Source of the DNA: Sympetrum striolatum | Taxonomy: Eukaryota > Arthropoda > Insecta > Odonata > Libellulidae | Direction of reading: 5' to 3' | Assembly (NCBI GenBank): GCA_947579665.1 | Contig: OX388350.1 | Location: 3,658,001-3,722,000, forward strand | Length of the DNA stretch: 64,000 nucleotides | Shown here: piece by piece, positions 50,414 to 62,684 of the stretch | How positions within the stretch are numbered: the first letter of the stretch is position 1 | Layout: every line of letters starts with the position of its first letter | Program-made: the position numbers and the translations under genes | The notes under the pieces: generated by a model | Seen by the model: only the letters and a program-made list of their open reading frames with translations | Told to the model about the DNA's origin: nothing | Databases searched by the model: none

Positions 50414-51193
50414 GACCTCGAGGAGTCAACCTTCCAGAGTCGACCCTTTGGAGTTGACCACCAGGAGTCAAAATCTTGGAGTCAATCTCCCGGATTCCAC
50501 CTCCCGGATTCCACCTCCCGGAGTCAACCTGACGATGTCGATCTCTGGTTATTGACTTCGGGCCATAGACCTCGGGCCTTTGACCTCAGGTAATCAACCT
50601 CGGGTCATTCACCTCGGGTCATAGACCTCGGGTCATCTACCTCGGGTCCTAGACCGTAAGTCATCCTAGAATCGACGTCCTGGAGTCGGCGTCCCGGAGT
50701 CAACCACCCGGAGTAGACCTACCGGAGTCGACCTCCAGGTGTCGTTATCCCGGATTTGACCTCCCGGAGTCGACCTCCTTGAGTCCACCTCCCAGAGTCG
50801 ACCTCACCAAGTCGATCTCCCAGAGTTGACCTCCTGGAGTAGACCTCCCGGAGTCGCTATCATGGAGTTGACCTCCCGGAGTTGACCTCACGGAGTCGAT
50901 CTCTGGTTATTGACTGCGGGCCATAGACCTCGGGCCTTCGACCTCAGGTCATCCACCTCAGGTCATCGACCTCGGGTCTTCGACCTCGGGTCATCTACCT
51001 CAGGTCCTAGACGGTATTTCATCCAAGAATCGACGTCCTGGAGTAGATGTCCCGGAGTCGACCTCCCGGAGTCGACCTCGGGTCACTGTCCTTGGGTCAT
51101 TGACTTCGGGTCATCGACCTCGGGTAATCGACCTCGGGTCATTGACCTCGGGTCATTGACCTCGGGTCATCGACCTCGGGTCATCGACCTCGA
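50414..51193. repeat. Family C 14-bp minisatellite (copy 4)
   Basis: Same domain order as the other copies, with one fewer GGGTCATCTACCTC unit near 50640 than in copies 1-3. It ends CATCGACCTCGAAATGC, where A resumes. Confidence 0.92.
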
Positions 51194-51518
51194 AATGCTT
51201 TTTTTGATCAAAATGCAAGAAAATGACGAAAATTAAGGAAAAAAAGGGGGTTCAAATTGAAATTTCTCTAAAATACTACGTTTTCGATGCATTTTTGATC
51301 ATAAAGCAAGAAAATGACGAAAATTAAAGAAAAAAAGGGGCCAAAAATTGAAATTTCGCTAAAAATCTCCATTATCGATGCTTCTTTTGATCAAAAGAAA
51401 GAAAATGACGAAAATTAAGGAAAAAAAGGGGCCAAAAATTGAAATTTCGCTAAAATTCTCCGTTTTCGATGCTTTTTTTGATCAAAATGCAAGAAAATTA
51501 CGAAAATTAAGGAAAAAA
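51194..51518 (+). repeat. Family A spacer between C copy 4 and H14
   Basis: About 3.5 monomers with the same post-C variants as after copies 2 and 3, ending GGAAAAAA at the start of H14. Confidence 0.9.
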
Positions 51519-52398
51519 TCTGATGTGGCCAGCACATGACTTTCTCCATGTATATATAAGATGTAAATATGTATCTACGAAAGTATTTTCGAACTCTGTA
51601 TACCATCTAAACTTTGAAGATGAGTGATTAATTTATATCATATTATCTTTTACGTCACAAACATTATAAATAATGTTTTTCGGGACATGCTCGATGAAAA
51701 ACGATGAAATGGCTATTCGCCCACAGCGCCCAGAGCGCTCATGAAGTACAAAATCGGCAACTTCCGGTTTATCAGTATTTCATGAATATCTCCTAAAAAA
51801 TCAGTTTTACAAAAATATATTTCAAACAAAAGTTATAGCAAAATTTATTTTCTAAAACTATTATAATTAATAGTATATACCTAAATATCATATTTATTGA
51901 GATATTTTGAAAACCGGAAATGAGCTTTGAAGAATGAAGCTCGACTTCCGTTGTACTGATTTGCTCCAAAAACTAATCTGCTCTAAACACACCAACCAAA
52001 ATACTATATATGAAATTTGGTGTTGATCCGACAATTAATTTTCATGTTAGATCGCCCACAAAGTACATAATAGCTACTTCCGGTTTATCAGTAATTCACG
52101 AATAACTCCTAATCAACCGATGATAAAAAAATATGTTAAATACAAAAGTTATAGTATATCACATTATCTAAAACTTTTATAAGGTACACAATATACCTAT
52201 CCATCATATTTATGGAGATATTTTGAAAACCGGAAATGAGCTTTGATGAAGAAAGCTCGACTTCCGGTCAACCGATTTACTCCAAAAACTAATCAAACGT
52301 GTTCTAGGGACCCCAAAACATGTATTTCCGTTGAAATCTCGAAGTCGAATTTTTTCATGAAAACAATACTTTCTCTATACTTCGTATATGGAGAAAGT
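51519..52398 (+). mobile_element. H14: Helentron/HINE-like element with the same internal deletion as H9
   Basis: 880 bp. 5' end and subterminal 14-mer are present (TTTCTCCATGTATA, one substitution). Near 52295 it has the ACTAATCAA/ACGTGTTCTAGGG breakpoint of H9 and no (CA)n. 3' hairpin intact. It is followed by A7 and then CAAATTAATGCG, not satellite. Confidence 0.66.
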
Positions 52399-54474
52399 AA
52401 AAAAACAAATTAATGCGTAGCTCTTTGTTACTATATTGAAACTATATCAACACATATTTACTCAGTGAGCATTAGTAAGGTATTCTGTGAACTGTAATAG
52501 CATTTTAAACATTATAGATTCATTCCTAAAATATTCAGTAAATCTTTAAAATACCTATGAATTATTTTATGTATAGGTGCTTAAAAATTGTTGAAATAAT
52601 GTTTAGATAATTATTAAAATTTATTTCAGTAAATTTGGTAGCACTGCTAAAATTGCATACTTCTTATAACTTGACATTAAGAAAATCCTCAGATAATCAT
52701 AACATGGACAACATTTTTACAAAACGAAAATTTGGTTGAAATATCTTCATTAGTTTCTGTGATCCCGACGGTAATATAGCGCCTGATGTCACATTGACCC
52801 CACGAGACTACTTAAGGTTTAATGGTGAAATGTTTCAAAAACGGAAATGAGCTTCCAAAAATAAAGATCGACTTCTGGTAAACCGATATCCTCCAAAACC
52901 TAATCAACTCTGATGATACCAACCAAAATAAAATGTACGAAATTTGGTGTTGATACGACAAATAGTTTTCAGGTAAGAGCGCCCACAAAGTAAATAATCA
53001 GCAACTTCCGGTTTATCGGTATTTCACGAATAACTCCTAAACAATCAGTGATACAAAAATATGTTTAATACAAAAGGTGTAGTAGAGTAATTTTTCTAAA
53101 ACTTTTAAAAATAATAGTATATACCTAAATATCATATTTATAGAGGTATTTTGCAAAATCGGAAATAAGCTTCGAAGAGTAAAGCTCAACTTCCGGTTCA
53201 ATGATATACTCTAAAAAATAATAAACTCTAATCACAACAACCAAAGTAATATACATGAAATTTGGTGTTGAAACGACAAATAGTTTTCATGTGAGAGCGC
53301 CCACAAAGTACATACTAAGCAAATTCCGGTTTATCGGTATTTCATGAAGAACTCCTAAACAATCGGTGATATAAAAGTATGTTTCATACAAAAGTTATAG
53401 TAAGATAAATTTTCTAAAACATTTATAATTAATAGTATATACCTAAATATCATATTTATGGAGATATTTTGAAAACCGGAAATGAGCTTTGTAGAATGAA
53501 GCTCGACTTCCGGTCAACCGATTTACTCCAAAAACTAATCAACTCTAACGACACCAACAAAAACACTATATGTGGAATTTAAAGTTGATACAACGAATGG
53601 TTTTCATGTTAGAGCGCCCACAAAAGACATAACAGCTACTTCCCGGGTTATCGGTATTGCACGAATAACTCTTAATCAACCGGTGATACAAAAATATTAT
53701 AAATACAAAAGTTATAGTAAATTATATTATCTAAAACTTTTATACGAAATACAATATACCAATATATCATATTTATGGATATATTTTGAAAACCAGAAAT
53801 GAGCTTTACACAACGTACATAATCAGCAACTTCCGGTTTAACAGTATTTCATGGATAACTCCTAAACAATCAGTGATGCAAAAACATGTTTCATACAAAA
53901 GTTATAGTAAATTAAATTTTCAACAACATTTATAAATAATAGTATATACCTAAATATCATATTTATGGAGATATTTTGAAAACCGGAAATGAGCTTTGAA
54001 GAATGAAGCTCGACTTCCGGTCAGCCGATTTACTCCAAAAACTAATCAACTCTAACGACTGTAATAAAAGTACTATGTATGAAATTTGGTGTTAATCCGA
54101 CAAATAGTTTTCATGTTAGAGCGCCCACAAAGTACATAATCATCTTCTTCCGGTTTATCAGTATTTCACGAATAACTCCTAATGAACCGGTGATACAAAA
54201 ATATGTTAAATACAAAAGTTATAGTAAATTATACTATCTAAAACTTTTATAAGTAATACAATAGACGTATATATCATATTTATGGAGATATTTTAAAAAC
54301 CGGAAATGAGCTTTAATGAATAAAGCTCGACTTCCGGTTAACGGATTTACTCCAAAAACTAATCAACTCTGACAGCACACACAACAGTACTATATATAAA
54401 GTTTGGTATTGATACGACTTTTAGTTTTCGAGTAAGAACGCCCATTATCACACACACACATACACACACACACA

Positions 54475-54515
<41 letters not shown>

Positions 54516-54644
54516 ACAGACATCATTCAGAAAATGGTCAAAACGTGTTCTAGGGACCCCAAAACGTGTATTTCCGTTGAAATCTCGAAGTCGAATTTTT
54601 TCATGAAAACAATACTTTCTCTATACTTCGTATATGGAGAAAGT
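52399..54644 (+). mobile_element. H15: long Helentron/HINE-like variant
   Basis: Lacks the usual TCTGATGTGGCC 5' end; instead the unknown segment 52406-52828 follows H14. Then come diverged 317-bp units with markers at 52978, 53296 and 53613, a partial unit of about 190 bp joined at TTTACACAACGTAC near 53805, and two more with markers at 54120 and 54437. (CA)n lies at 54448-54519 and the standard 3' hairpin is present. The first units differ more from the consensus than the last ones, so they look older. Its duplicate is H19. Confidence 0.6.
52406..52828. other. Non-satellite 5' segment of the long element H15
   Basis: About 420 bp of AT-rich DNA unlike A, B, C or the 317-bp unit. It starts CAAATTAATGCGTAGCTC and ends before TGTTTCAAAAACGG, where diverged 317-bp-unit sequence begins. 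No open frame of note, no tRNA-like boxes and no family recognised. The only other copy is 59782-60284, which has 80 bp more. It may be the 5' part of an older or longer H relative, or a foreign insert. Confidence 0.7.
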
Positions 54645-54925
54645 AAAAAAGGGGGTTCAAATTGAAATTTCGCTAAAATTCTCAGTTTTCGATCCTTTTT
54701 TTGATCAAAATGCAAGAAAATGACGAAAATTAAGGAAAAAAAGGGGGTTGAAATTGAAATTTCGCTAAAATTCTCCGTTTTCGATGCATTTTTTGTTCAA
54801 AATGCAAGAAAATGACGAAAATTAAGGGAAAAAAGGGGATAAAAATTGAAATTTCACTAAAATTCTCCATTTTTCATGCTTTTATTTATCAAAATGCAAG
54901 AAAATGACGAAAATTAAGGAAAAAA
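54645..54925 (+). repeat. Family A spacer H15-H16 (3 monomers)
   Basis: 281 bp, which is 3 x 92 + 5, in register. Includes the GATGCATTTTTTGTTC variant also seen at 25125 and 43550. Confidence 0.9.
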
Positions 54926-55748
54926 TCTGATGTGGCCAGCACATGACTTTCTCCATATATAAGATGTAAATACTTATCTACGACAGTAATTTCGAACTCT
55001 AAACATTATAAATAATGTTGTTCGGGACATGCTGGATGAAAAACGATGAAACTGGCCTTTCGCCCATAGAGCCCAGAGCGCCCACAAAGTACATAATCAA
55101 CAACTTCCGGTTTATCAGTATTTCAGGAATAACTCCTAAACAATCAGTGATACGAAAATATGTTTCATACAAAAGTTATACTAAATTTTATTTTCTAAAA
55201 CATTTATAAATAATAGTATATACCTAAATATCATATTTATGGAGATATTTTGAAAACCGGAAATGAGCTTTGAAGAATGAAGCTCAACTTCCGGTTAACC
55301 GATTTACTCCAAAAACTAATCAACTCTAAGGACTGTAATAGAAGTACTACATATGAAATTTGGTGTTGATCCGCCAAACAGTTTTCATGTTAGATCGCCC
55401 ACAAAGTACATAATCATCTTCTTCCGGTTTATCAGTGTTTCACGAATAACTCCTAATCAACCGGTGATACAAAAATATGTTAAATACAAAAGTTATAGTA
55501 AATTACATTATGTAAAACTTTTATATGTAATCTAATATACGTATATATCATATTTATAGAGATATTTTGAAAACCGGAAATGAGCTTTAATGAATTAAGC
55601 TCGACTTCCGGTTGACCGATTTACTCCAAAAACTAATCAACTCTGACAGCACACACCTCAGTACTATATATGAAGTTTGGTGTTGATACGACCAATAGTT
55701 TTCACGTTAGAGCGTAAATTATCACACACACACATACACACACACACA

Positions 55749-55791
<43 letters not shown>

Positions 55792-55920
55792 ACAGACATC
55801 ATTCCAAAAATGTTCAAATCGTGTTCTAGGGACCCCAAAACATGTATTTCCGTTGAAATCTCGAAGTCGAATTTTTTCATGAAAACAATACTTTCTCTAT
55901 ACTTCGTATATGGAGAAAGT
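54926..55920 (+). mobile_element. H16: Helentron/HINE-like element with 5' internal deletion
   Basis: Standard ends. Near 54998 about 80 bp between TTTCGAACTCTA and AACATTATAAATAATG are missing. Two 317-bp units; (CA)n at 55721-55796 preceded by the altered AGAGCGTAAATTATC. Confidence 0.67.
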
Positions 55921-56548
55921 AAAAAAGGGGATAAAAATTGAAATTTCGCTAAAATTCTCCGTTTTCGATGTTTTTTTTATCAAAATGCAAGAAAATGACG
56001 AAAATTAAGGAAAAACGGGGATAAAAATTGAAATTTTGCTAAAATTTTCAGTTTTCGATGCTCATAGATCAAAATGAAGAGAAAATGACGAAAATTAAGT
56101 AAAAAAAGTTGATAAAAATTCTAAGTTTCCGATGCTTTTTTTATCAAAATACAAGAAAATGACGAAAATTAAGGAAAAGAGAGGATAAAAATTCTTAGTT
56201 TCCGATGATTTTTTTATCAAAATACAAGAAAATGACGAAAATTAAGGAAAAGAAGGGGATAAAAATTCTCAGTTTTCGATGCTTTTTTTTATCAAAATGC
56301 AAGAAAATGACAAAAATTAAGGAAAAGAGAGGATAAAAATTCTTAGTTTCCGATAATTTTTTTATCAAAATACAAGAAAATGACGAAAATTAAGGAAAAG
56401 AGAGGATAAAAATTCTTAGTTTCCGATGATTTTTTTATCAAAATACAAGAAAATGACGAAAATTAAGGAAAAGAGAGGATAAAAATTCTCAGTTTTCGAT
56501 GCTTTTTTTTATCAAAATGCAAGAAAATGACAAAAATTAAGGAAAAAA
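55921..56548 (+). repeat. Family A spacer H16-H17 with a run of short 73-bp monomers
   Basis: Starts with two normal-type monomers, then the GATGCTCATAGATC marker at about 56057, then six short monomers whose GATAAAAATTCT joint recurs about every 73 bp from 56113 to 56478. This is the longest uninterrupted short-monomer run in the window. Confidence 0.9.
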
Positions 56549-57890
56549 TCTGATGTGGCCAGCACATGACTTTCTCCATATCTAAGATGTAAATATTTAT
56601 CTACGACAGTAATTTCGAACTCAATATTCCATCTAAACTTGGAAGAAGAGTGATTTATTTATATATTATCATCTTTGACGTCAAAGACATTAAAAATAAT
56701 GTTTTTCTGTACATGATCGATGAAAAAAGATGAAATTGGCCTTTCGCCCATAGAGCCCAGAGCCCCCAAAAAGTGCAGAATGAGCAACTTCCGGTTTATC
56801 AGTATTTCATGAATAACTCCTAAACAATCAGTGATACAAAAATATGTTTCAAACAAAAGTTATAGTAAATTTTATTTTCTAAAACATTTATAAATAATAG
56901 TATATACCTAAATATCATATTTATGGAGATATTTTGAAAACCGGAAATAAGCTTTGAAAAATGAAGCTCAACTTCCGGTTGACCGATTTACTCCAAAAAC
57001 TAATCAACTCTAACGACTGTAATAAAAGTACAATATATGAAATTTGGTGTTGATCCGACAAATTAGTTTTTATGTTAGAGCGCCCACAAAGTACATAATC
57101 ATCTTCTTCCGGTTTATCAGTATTTCATGAATAACTCCTAATCAACCGGTGATACAAAAATATATTAAATACAAAAGTTATAGTAAAATACATTATCTAA
57201 AAGTTTTATAAGTAATACAATATACGTATATATCATATTTATAGAGATATTTTGAAAACCGGAAATAAGCTTTGAAGAATGAAGCTCAACTTCCGGTTGA
57301 CCGATTTACTCCAAAAACTAATCAACTCTAACGACTGTAATAAAAGTACAATATATGACATTTGGTGTTGATCCGACAAATAGTTTTCATGTTAGAGCGC
57401 CCACAAAGTACATAATCATCTTCTTCCGGTTTATCAGTATTTCACGAATAACTCCTAATCAACCGGTGATACAAAAATATATTAAACACAAAAGTTATAG
57501 TAAAATACATTATCTAAAACTTTTATAAGTAATACAATATACGTATATATCATATTTATAGAGATATTTTGAAAACCGGAAATGAGCTTTAATGAATAAA
57601 GCTCGACTTTCGGTTGACCGATTTACTCCAAAAACTAATCAACTCTGACAGCACACACACCACTACTATATATGAAGTTTGGTATTGATACGACTAATAG
57701 TTTTCACGTTAGAGCGCCCACTATCACACACACACATACACACGCACACACACACACACACACAGACATCATTCCGAAAATGGTCAAAACGTGTTCTAGG
57801 GTCCAAAAAAAATGTATTTCCGTTGAAATCTCGAAGTCGATTTTTTTCATGAAAACAATACTTTCTCTATACTTCGTATATGGAGAAAGT
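56549..57890 (+). mobile_element. H17: Helentron/HINE-like element with three 317-bp units
   Basis: 5' half resembles H4/H11 (AGCCCCC, GTGCAGAATGAGC) and 3' half resembles H6/H13 (CACACGCACAC; GGGTCCAAAAAAAATG). It looks like a recombinant between the two types, three units long. (CA)n at 57724-57765; hairpin intact. Confidence 0.67.
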
Positions 57891-58437
57891 AAAAAGGGGG
57901 TTAAAATTGAAATTTCGATAAAATTCTCCGTTTTCGATGCTTTTTTGATCCAAATGCAAGAAAATTACGAAAATTAAGGAACAAAAGAGGGGTTAAAATT
58001 AAATTTCGCTAAAATTCTCTGTTTTCGATGCTTTTTTTGATCAATGTGAAGGAAAATTACGAAAATTAAGGAAGAAAAGAGGGGTTAAAATTGAAATTTA
58101 GCTGAAATTCTCCGTTATCGATGCTTTTTTTGATCAAAATGCAAGAAAATGACGAAAATTAAGGGAAAAAAGGGGATAAAAATTGAAATTTCGCTAAAAT
58201 TCTCCGTTTTTGATGCTTTTTTTAATAAAAATGCAAGAAAATTAAGGAAAGAAAGGGGATAAAAATTGAAATTTCGCTAAAATTCTCCGTTTTCGATGCT
58301 TTTTTTGTTCAAAATGCAAGAGAATGACGAAAATTAAGGTAAAAAGGGGGTTAAAATTGAAATTTCGCTAAAATTCTCCGTAATCGATGCTTTTTTTGAT
58401 CAAAATGCAAGAAAATTACAAAAATTAAGGAAAAAAA
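57891..58437 (+). repeat. Family A spacer H17-H18 (about 6 monomers)
   Basis: 547 bp with the same ordered variants as after H6 and H13, which extends the homology of the H17 3' half into the flank. Confidence 0.9.
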
Positions 58438-59775
58438 TCTGATGTGGCCAGCACATGACTTTCTCCATATATAAGATGTAAATATTTATCTACGACAGTA
58501 ATTTCGAACTCTATATTCAATCTAAACTTGGAAGATGAGTGATTAATTTATATATTATTATCTTTTACGTCACAAACATTATAAATAATGTTTTTCGGGA
58601 CATGCTCGATGAAAAAAGATGAATTTGGCCTTTCGCCCATAGAGCCCAGAGCGCCCACAAAGTACATAATCAGCAACTTCCGATTTATCAGTATTTCATG
58701 AATAACTCCTAAACAATCAGTAATACTAAAATATGTTTCATACAAAAGTTATAGTAAATTACATTTTCTAAAACATTTATAAATAATAGTATTTACCTAA
58801 ATATTATTTATGGAGATATTTGGAAAACCGGTAATGAGCTTTGAAGAATGAAGCTCAACTTTTGGTTGACCGATTCACTCCAAAAACTAATCAACTCTAA
58901 CGACTGTAATAAAACTACAATTTATGAAATTTGGTGTTAATCCGACAATTATTTTTCATGTTAGAGCGCCCACAAAGTACATAATCAGCAACTTCCGATT
59001 TATCAGTATTTCATGAATAACTCCTAAACAATCAGTAATTCTAAAATATGTTACATACAAAAGTTATAGTAAATTACATTTTCTAAAACATTTATAAATA
59101 ATAGTATATACCTAAATATCATATTTATGGAGATATTTTGAAAACTGGAAATGAGCTTTGAAGAATGAAGCTCAACTTCCGGTTGACCGATTTACTCCAA
59201 AAACTAATCAACTCTAACGACTGTAATTAAACAACAATATATGAAATTTGGTGTTAATCCGACAATTAGTTTTTATGTTAGAGCGCCCACAAAGTACATA
59301 ATCATCTTCTTCCGGTTTATCAGTATTTCACGAATAACTCCTAAACAACCGGTGATACAAAGATATATTAAATACAAAAGTTATAGTAAATTACATTTTC
59401 TAAAGTTTTATAAAAAATACAATACACGTATATATCATATTTATGGAGATATTTTGAAAACCGGAAATGAGCTTTAATGAATAAAGCTCAACTTCCGGTT
59501 GACCGATTTACTCCAAAAACTAATCAACTCTGACAGCACACATACCACTACTATATGTGAAGTTTGGTATTGATACGACTAATAGTTTTTACGTTAGAGC
59601 GCCCACTATCACACACACACATAAACACACACACACACACACACACACAGACATCATTCCGAAAATGGTCAAAACGTGTTCTAGGGACCCCAAAACATGT
59701 ATTTCCGTTGAAATCTCGAAGTCGAATTTTTTCATGAAAACAATACTTTCTCTATACTTTGTATATGGAGAAAGT
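58438..59775 (+). mobile_element. H18: Helentron/HINE-like element with three 317-bp units
   Basis: Complete, 1338 bp. Short (CA)n at 59610-59650 with an ATAAACAC interruption. The hairpin loop region reads ACTTTGTATATGG, a C-to-T change. Its 3' end is followed by A6 and the non-satellite CAAATTAATGCG segment, as H14 is. Confidence 0.67.
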
Positions 59776-59781
59776 AAAAAA

Positions 59782-60284
59782 CAAATTAATGCGTAGCTCT
59801 TTGTTACTATATTGAAACTATATCAACACATATTTACTCAGTGAGCATTAGTAAGGTATTCTGTGAACTGTAATAGCATTTTCAACATTATAGATTCATT
59901 CCTAAAATATTCAGTAAATCTTTAAAATATCCCGAAACCTTATGTTTTGGATATTAATTTTCGTCAGTTTATATGCATGATATGGTGTTCATTATTTTTT
60001 TGATACTTACCTATGAATTATTTTATGTATAGGTGCTTAAAAATTGCTGAAATAATGTTTAAATAATTATTAAAATTTATTTCAGTAAATATGGTAGCAC
60101 TGCTAAAATTGCAAACTTCTTATAACTTGACATTAAGAAAATCCTCAGATAATCATAACATGGACAACATTTTTACAAAACGAAAATTTGGTTGAAATAT
60201 CTTCTTTAGTTTCTGTGATCCCGACGGTAATATAGCGCCTGATGTCACATTGACCCCACGAGACTACTTAAGGTTTAATGGTGA
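59782..60284. other. Non-satellite 5' segment of H19 (second copy, 80 bp longer)
   Basis: Homologous to 52406-52828 over its full length. It contains 80 bp (about 59930-60009, starting TCCCGAAACC and ending GATACTTA) absent from the first copy; TA at both edges could be deletion microhomology. No gene was recognised. Confidence 0.7.
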
Positions 60285-61903
60285 AATGTTTCAAAAACGG
60301 AAATGAGCTTCCATAAATAAAGATCGACTTCTGGTAAACCGATATCCTCCAAAACCTAATCAACTCTGATAACACCAACAAAAATAAAATGTACGAAATT
60401 TGGTGTTGATACGACAAATATTTTTCAGGTAAGAGCGCCCACAAAGTAAATAATCAGCAACTTCCGGTTTATCGGTATTTCACGAATAACTCCTAAACAA
60501 TCAGTGATAAAAAAATATGTTTAATACAAAAGGTGTAGTAGAGTACTTTTTCTAAAACTTTTAAAAATAATAGTATATACCTAAATATCATATTTATAGA
60601 GGTATTTTGCAAAATCGGAAATAAGCTTCGAAGAGTAAAGCTCAACTTCCGGTTCAATGATATACTCTAAAAACTAATAAACTCTAATCACAACAACCAA
60701 AGTAATATACATGAAATTTAGTGTTGAAACGACAAACAGTTTTCATGTGAGAGCGCCCACAAAGTACATACTAAGCAAATTCCGGTTTATCGATATTTCA
60801 TGAATAACTCCTAAACAATCGGTGATATAAAAGTATGTTTCATACAAAAGTTATAGTAAGATAAATTTTCTAAAACATTTATAATTAATAGTATATACCT
60901 AAATATCATATTTATGGAGATATTTTGAAAACCGGAAATGAGCTTTGAAGAATGAAGCTCGACTTCCGGTCAACCGATTTACTCCAATAACTAATCAACT
61001 CTAACGACACCAACAAAAACACTATATGTGGAATTTAAAGTTGATACAACGATTGGTTTTCATGTTAGAGCGCCCACAAAAGACATAACAGCTACTTCCC
61101 GGGTTATCGGTATTGCACGAATAACTCTTAATCAACCGGTGATACAAAAATATATTAAATACAAAAGTTATAGTAAATTATATTATCTAATACTTTTATA
61201 AGGAATACAATATACCAATATATCATATTTATGGATATATTTTGAAAACCAGAAATGAGCTTTACACAACGTACATAATCAGCAACTTCCGGTTTATCAG
61301 TATTTCATGGATAACTCCTAAACAATCAGTGATGCAAAAATATATTTCATACAAAAGTTATAGTAAATTTAATTTTCTACAACATTTATACATAATAGTA
61401 TATACCTAAATATCATATTTATGGAGATATTTTGAAAACCGGAAATGAGCTTTGAAGAATGAAGCTTGACTTCCGGTCAACCGACTTACTCCAAAAACTA
61501 ATCAACTCTAAAGACTGTAATAAAAGTACTATGTATGAAATTTGGTGTTGATCCGACAATTAGTTTTCATGTTAGAGCGCCCACAAAGTACATAATCATC
61601 TTCTTCCGGTTTATCAGTATTTCACGAATAACTCCTAATGAACCGGTGATACAAAAATATGTTAAATACAAAAGTTATAGTAAATTATATTATCTAAAAC
61701 TTTTATAAGTAATACAATAGACGTATATATCATATTTATGGAGATATTTTGAAAACCGGAAATGAGCTTTAATGAATAAAGCTCGACTTCCGGTTAACGG
61801 ATTTGCTCCAAAAACTAATCAACTCTGACAGCACACACAACAGTACTATATATGTAGTTTGGTATTGATACGACTTTTAGTTTTCACGTTAGAGCGCCCA
61901 TTA

Positions 61904-61930
61904 TCACACACACACATACACACACACACA

Positions 61931-61993
<63 letters not shown>

Positions 61994-61999
61994 ACAGAC
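61904..61999. repeat. (CA)n microsatellite of H19
   Basis: About 95 bp; the homologous tract in H15 is about 72 bp. Starts CACACACACATACACAC and ends before GACATCATTC, as in all copies. Confidence 0.95.
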
Positions 62000-62122
62000 A
62001 TCATTCAGAAAATGGTGAAAACGTGTTCTAGGGACCCCAAAACGTGTATTTCCGTTGAAATCTCGAAGTCGAATTTTTTCATGAAAACAATACTTTCTCT
62101 ATACTTCGTATATGGAGAAAGT

Positions 62123-62684
62123 AAAAAGGGGGTTAAAATTGAAATTTCGCTAAAATTCTCCGTTTTCGATGCTTTTTTTGATGAAAATGCTGGAAAATTA
62201 AGGAAAGAAAAGGGAAAAAAATTGAAATTTTGCTAAAATTCTCCGTTTTCGATGCTTTTTTTGATCAAAATGCAAGAAAATAACGAAAATTAAGGGAAAA
62301 AAGTTGATAAAAATTCTCAGTTTCGCTAAAATTCTCCGTTTTCGATGCTTTTCTAATCAAAATGCAAGAAAATGACGAAAATTAAGGAAAAAAAGGGGAT
62401 AAAAATTGAAACTTTGTTAAAATTCTCCGTTTTCGATGCCTTTTTTGATCAAAATGCAAGAAAATGTTGAAAATTAAGGAAAGAAAGGGGGTTAAAATTG
62501 AAATTTCGCTAAAATTCTCCGTTTTCGATGCTTTTCTTGATCAAAATGCAAGAAAATTACGAAAATTAAGGAAAAAAAGGGGGTTAAAATTGAAATTTTG
62601 CTAAAATTCTCCGTTTTCGATGCTTTTTTTGATCAAAATGCAAGAAAATTACGAAAATTAAGGAAAAAAAGAGGGGTTAAAAAT
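62123..62684 (+). repeat. Family A array, leader of cassette 5
   Basis: About six monomers, a shorter leader than in the other cassettes. Ends GGGGTTAAAAATG at the B boundary. Confidence 0.92.

Larger units (their letters stand above)
59776..62122 (+). mobile_element. H19: long Helentron/HINE-like variant (duplicate of H15)
   Basis: Same order as H15: unknown 5' segment, diverged 317-bp units, the partial unit joined at TTTACACAACGTAC near 61262, two more units, a long (CA)n at 61904-61999 and the 3' hairpin. The offset to H15 is 7376 bp before the 80-bp difference and 7456 bp after it. Confidence 0.6.
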
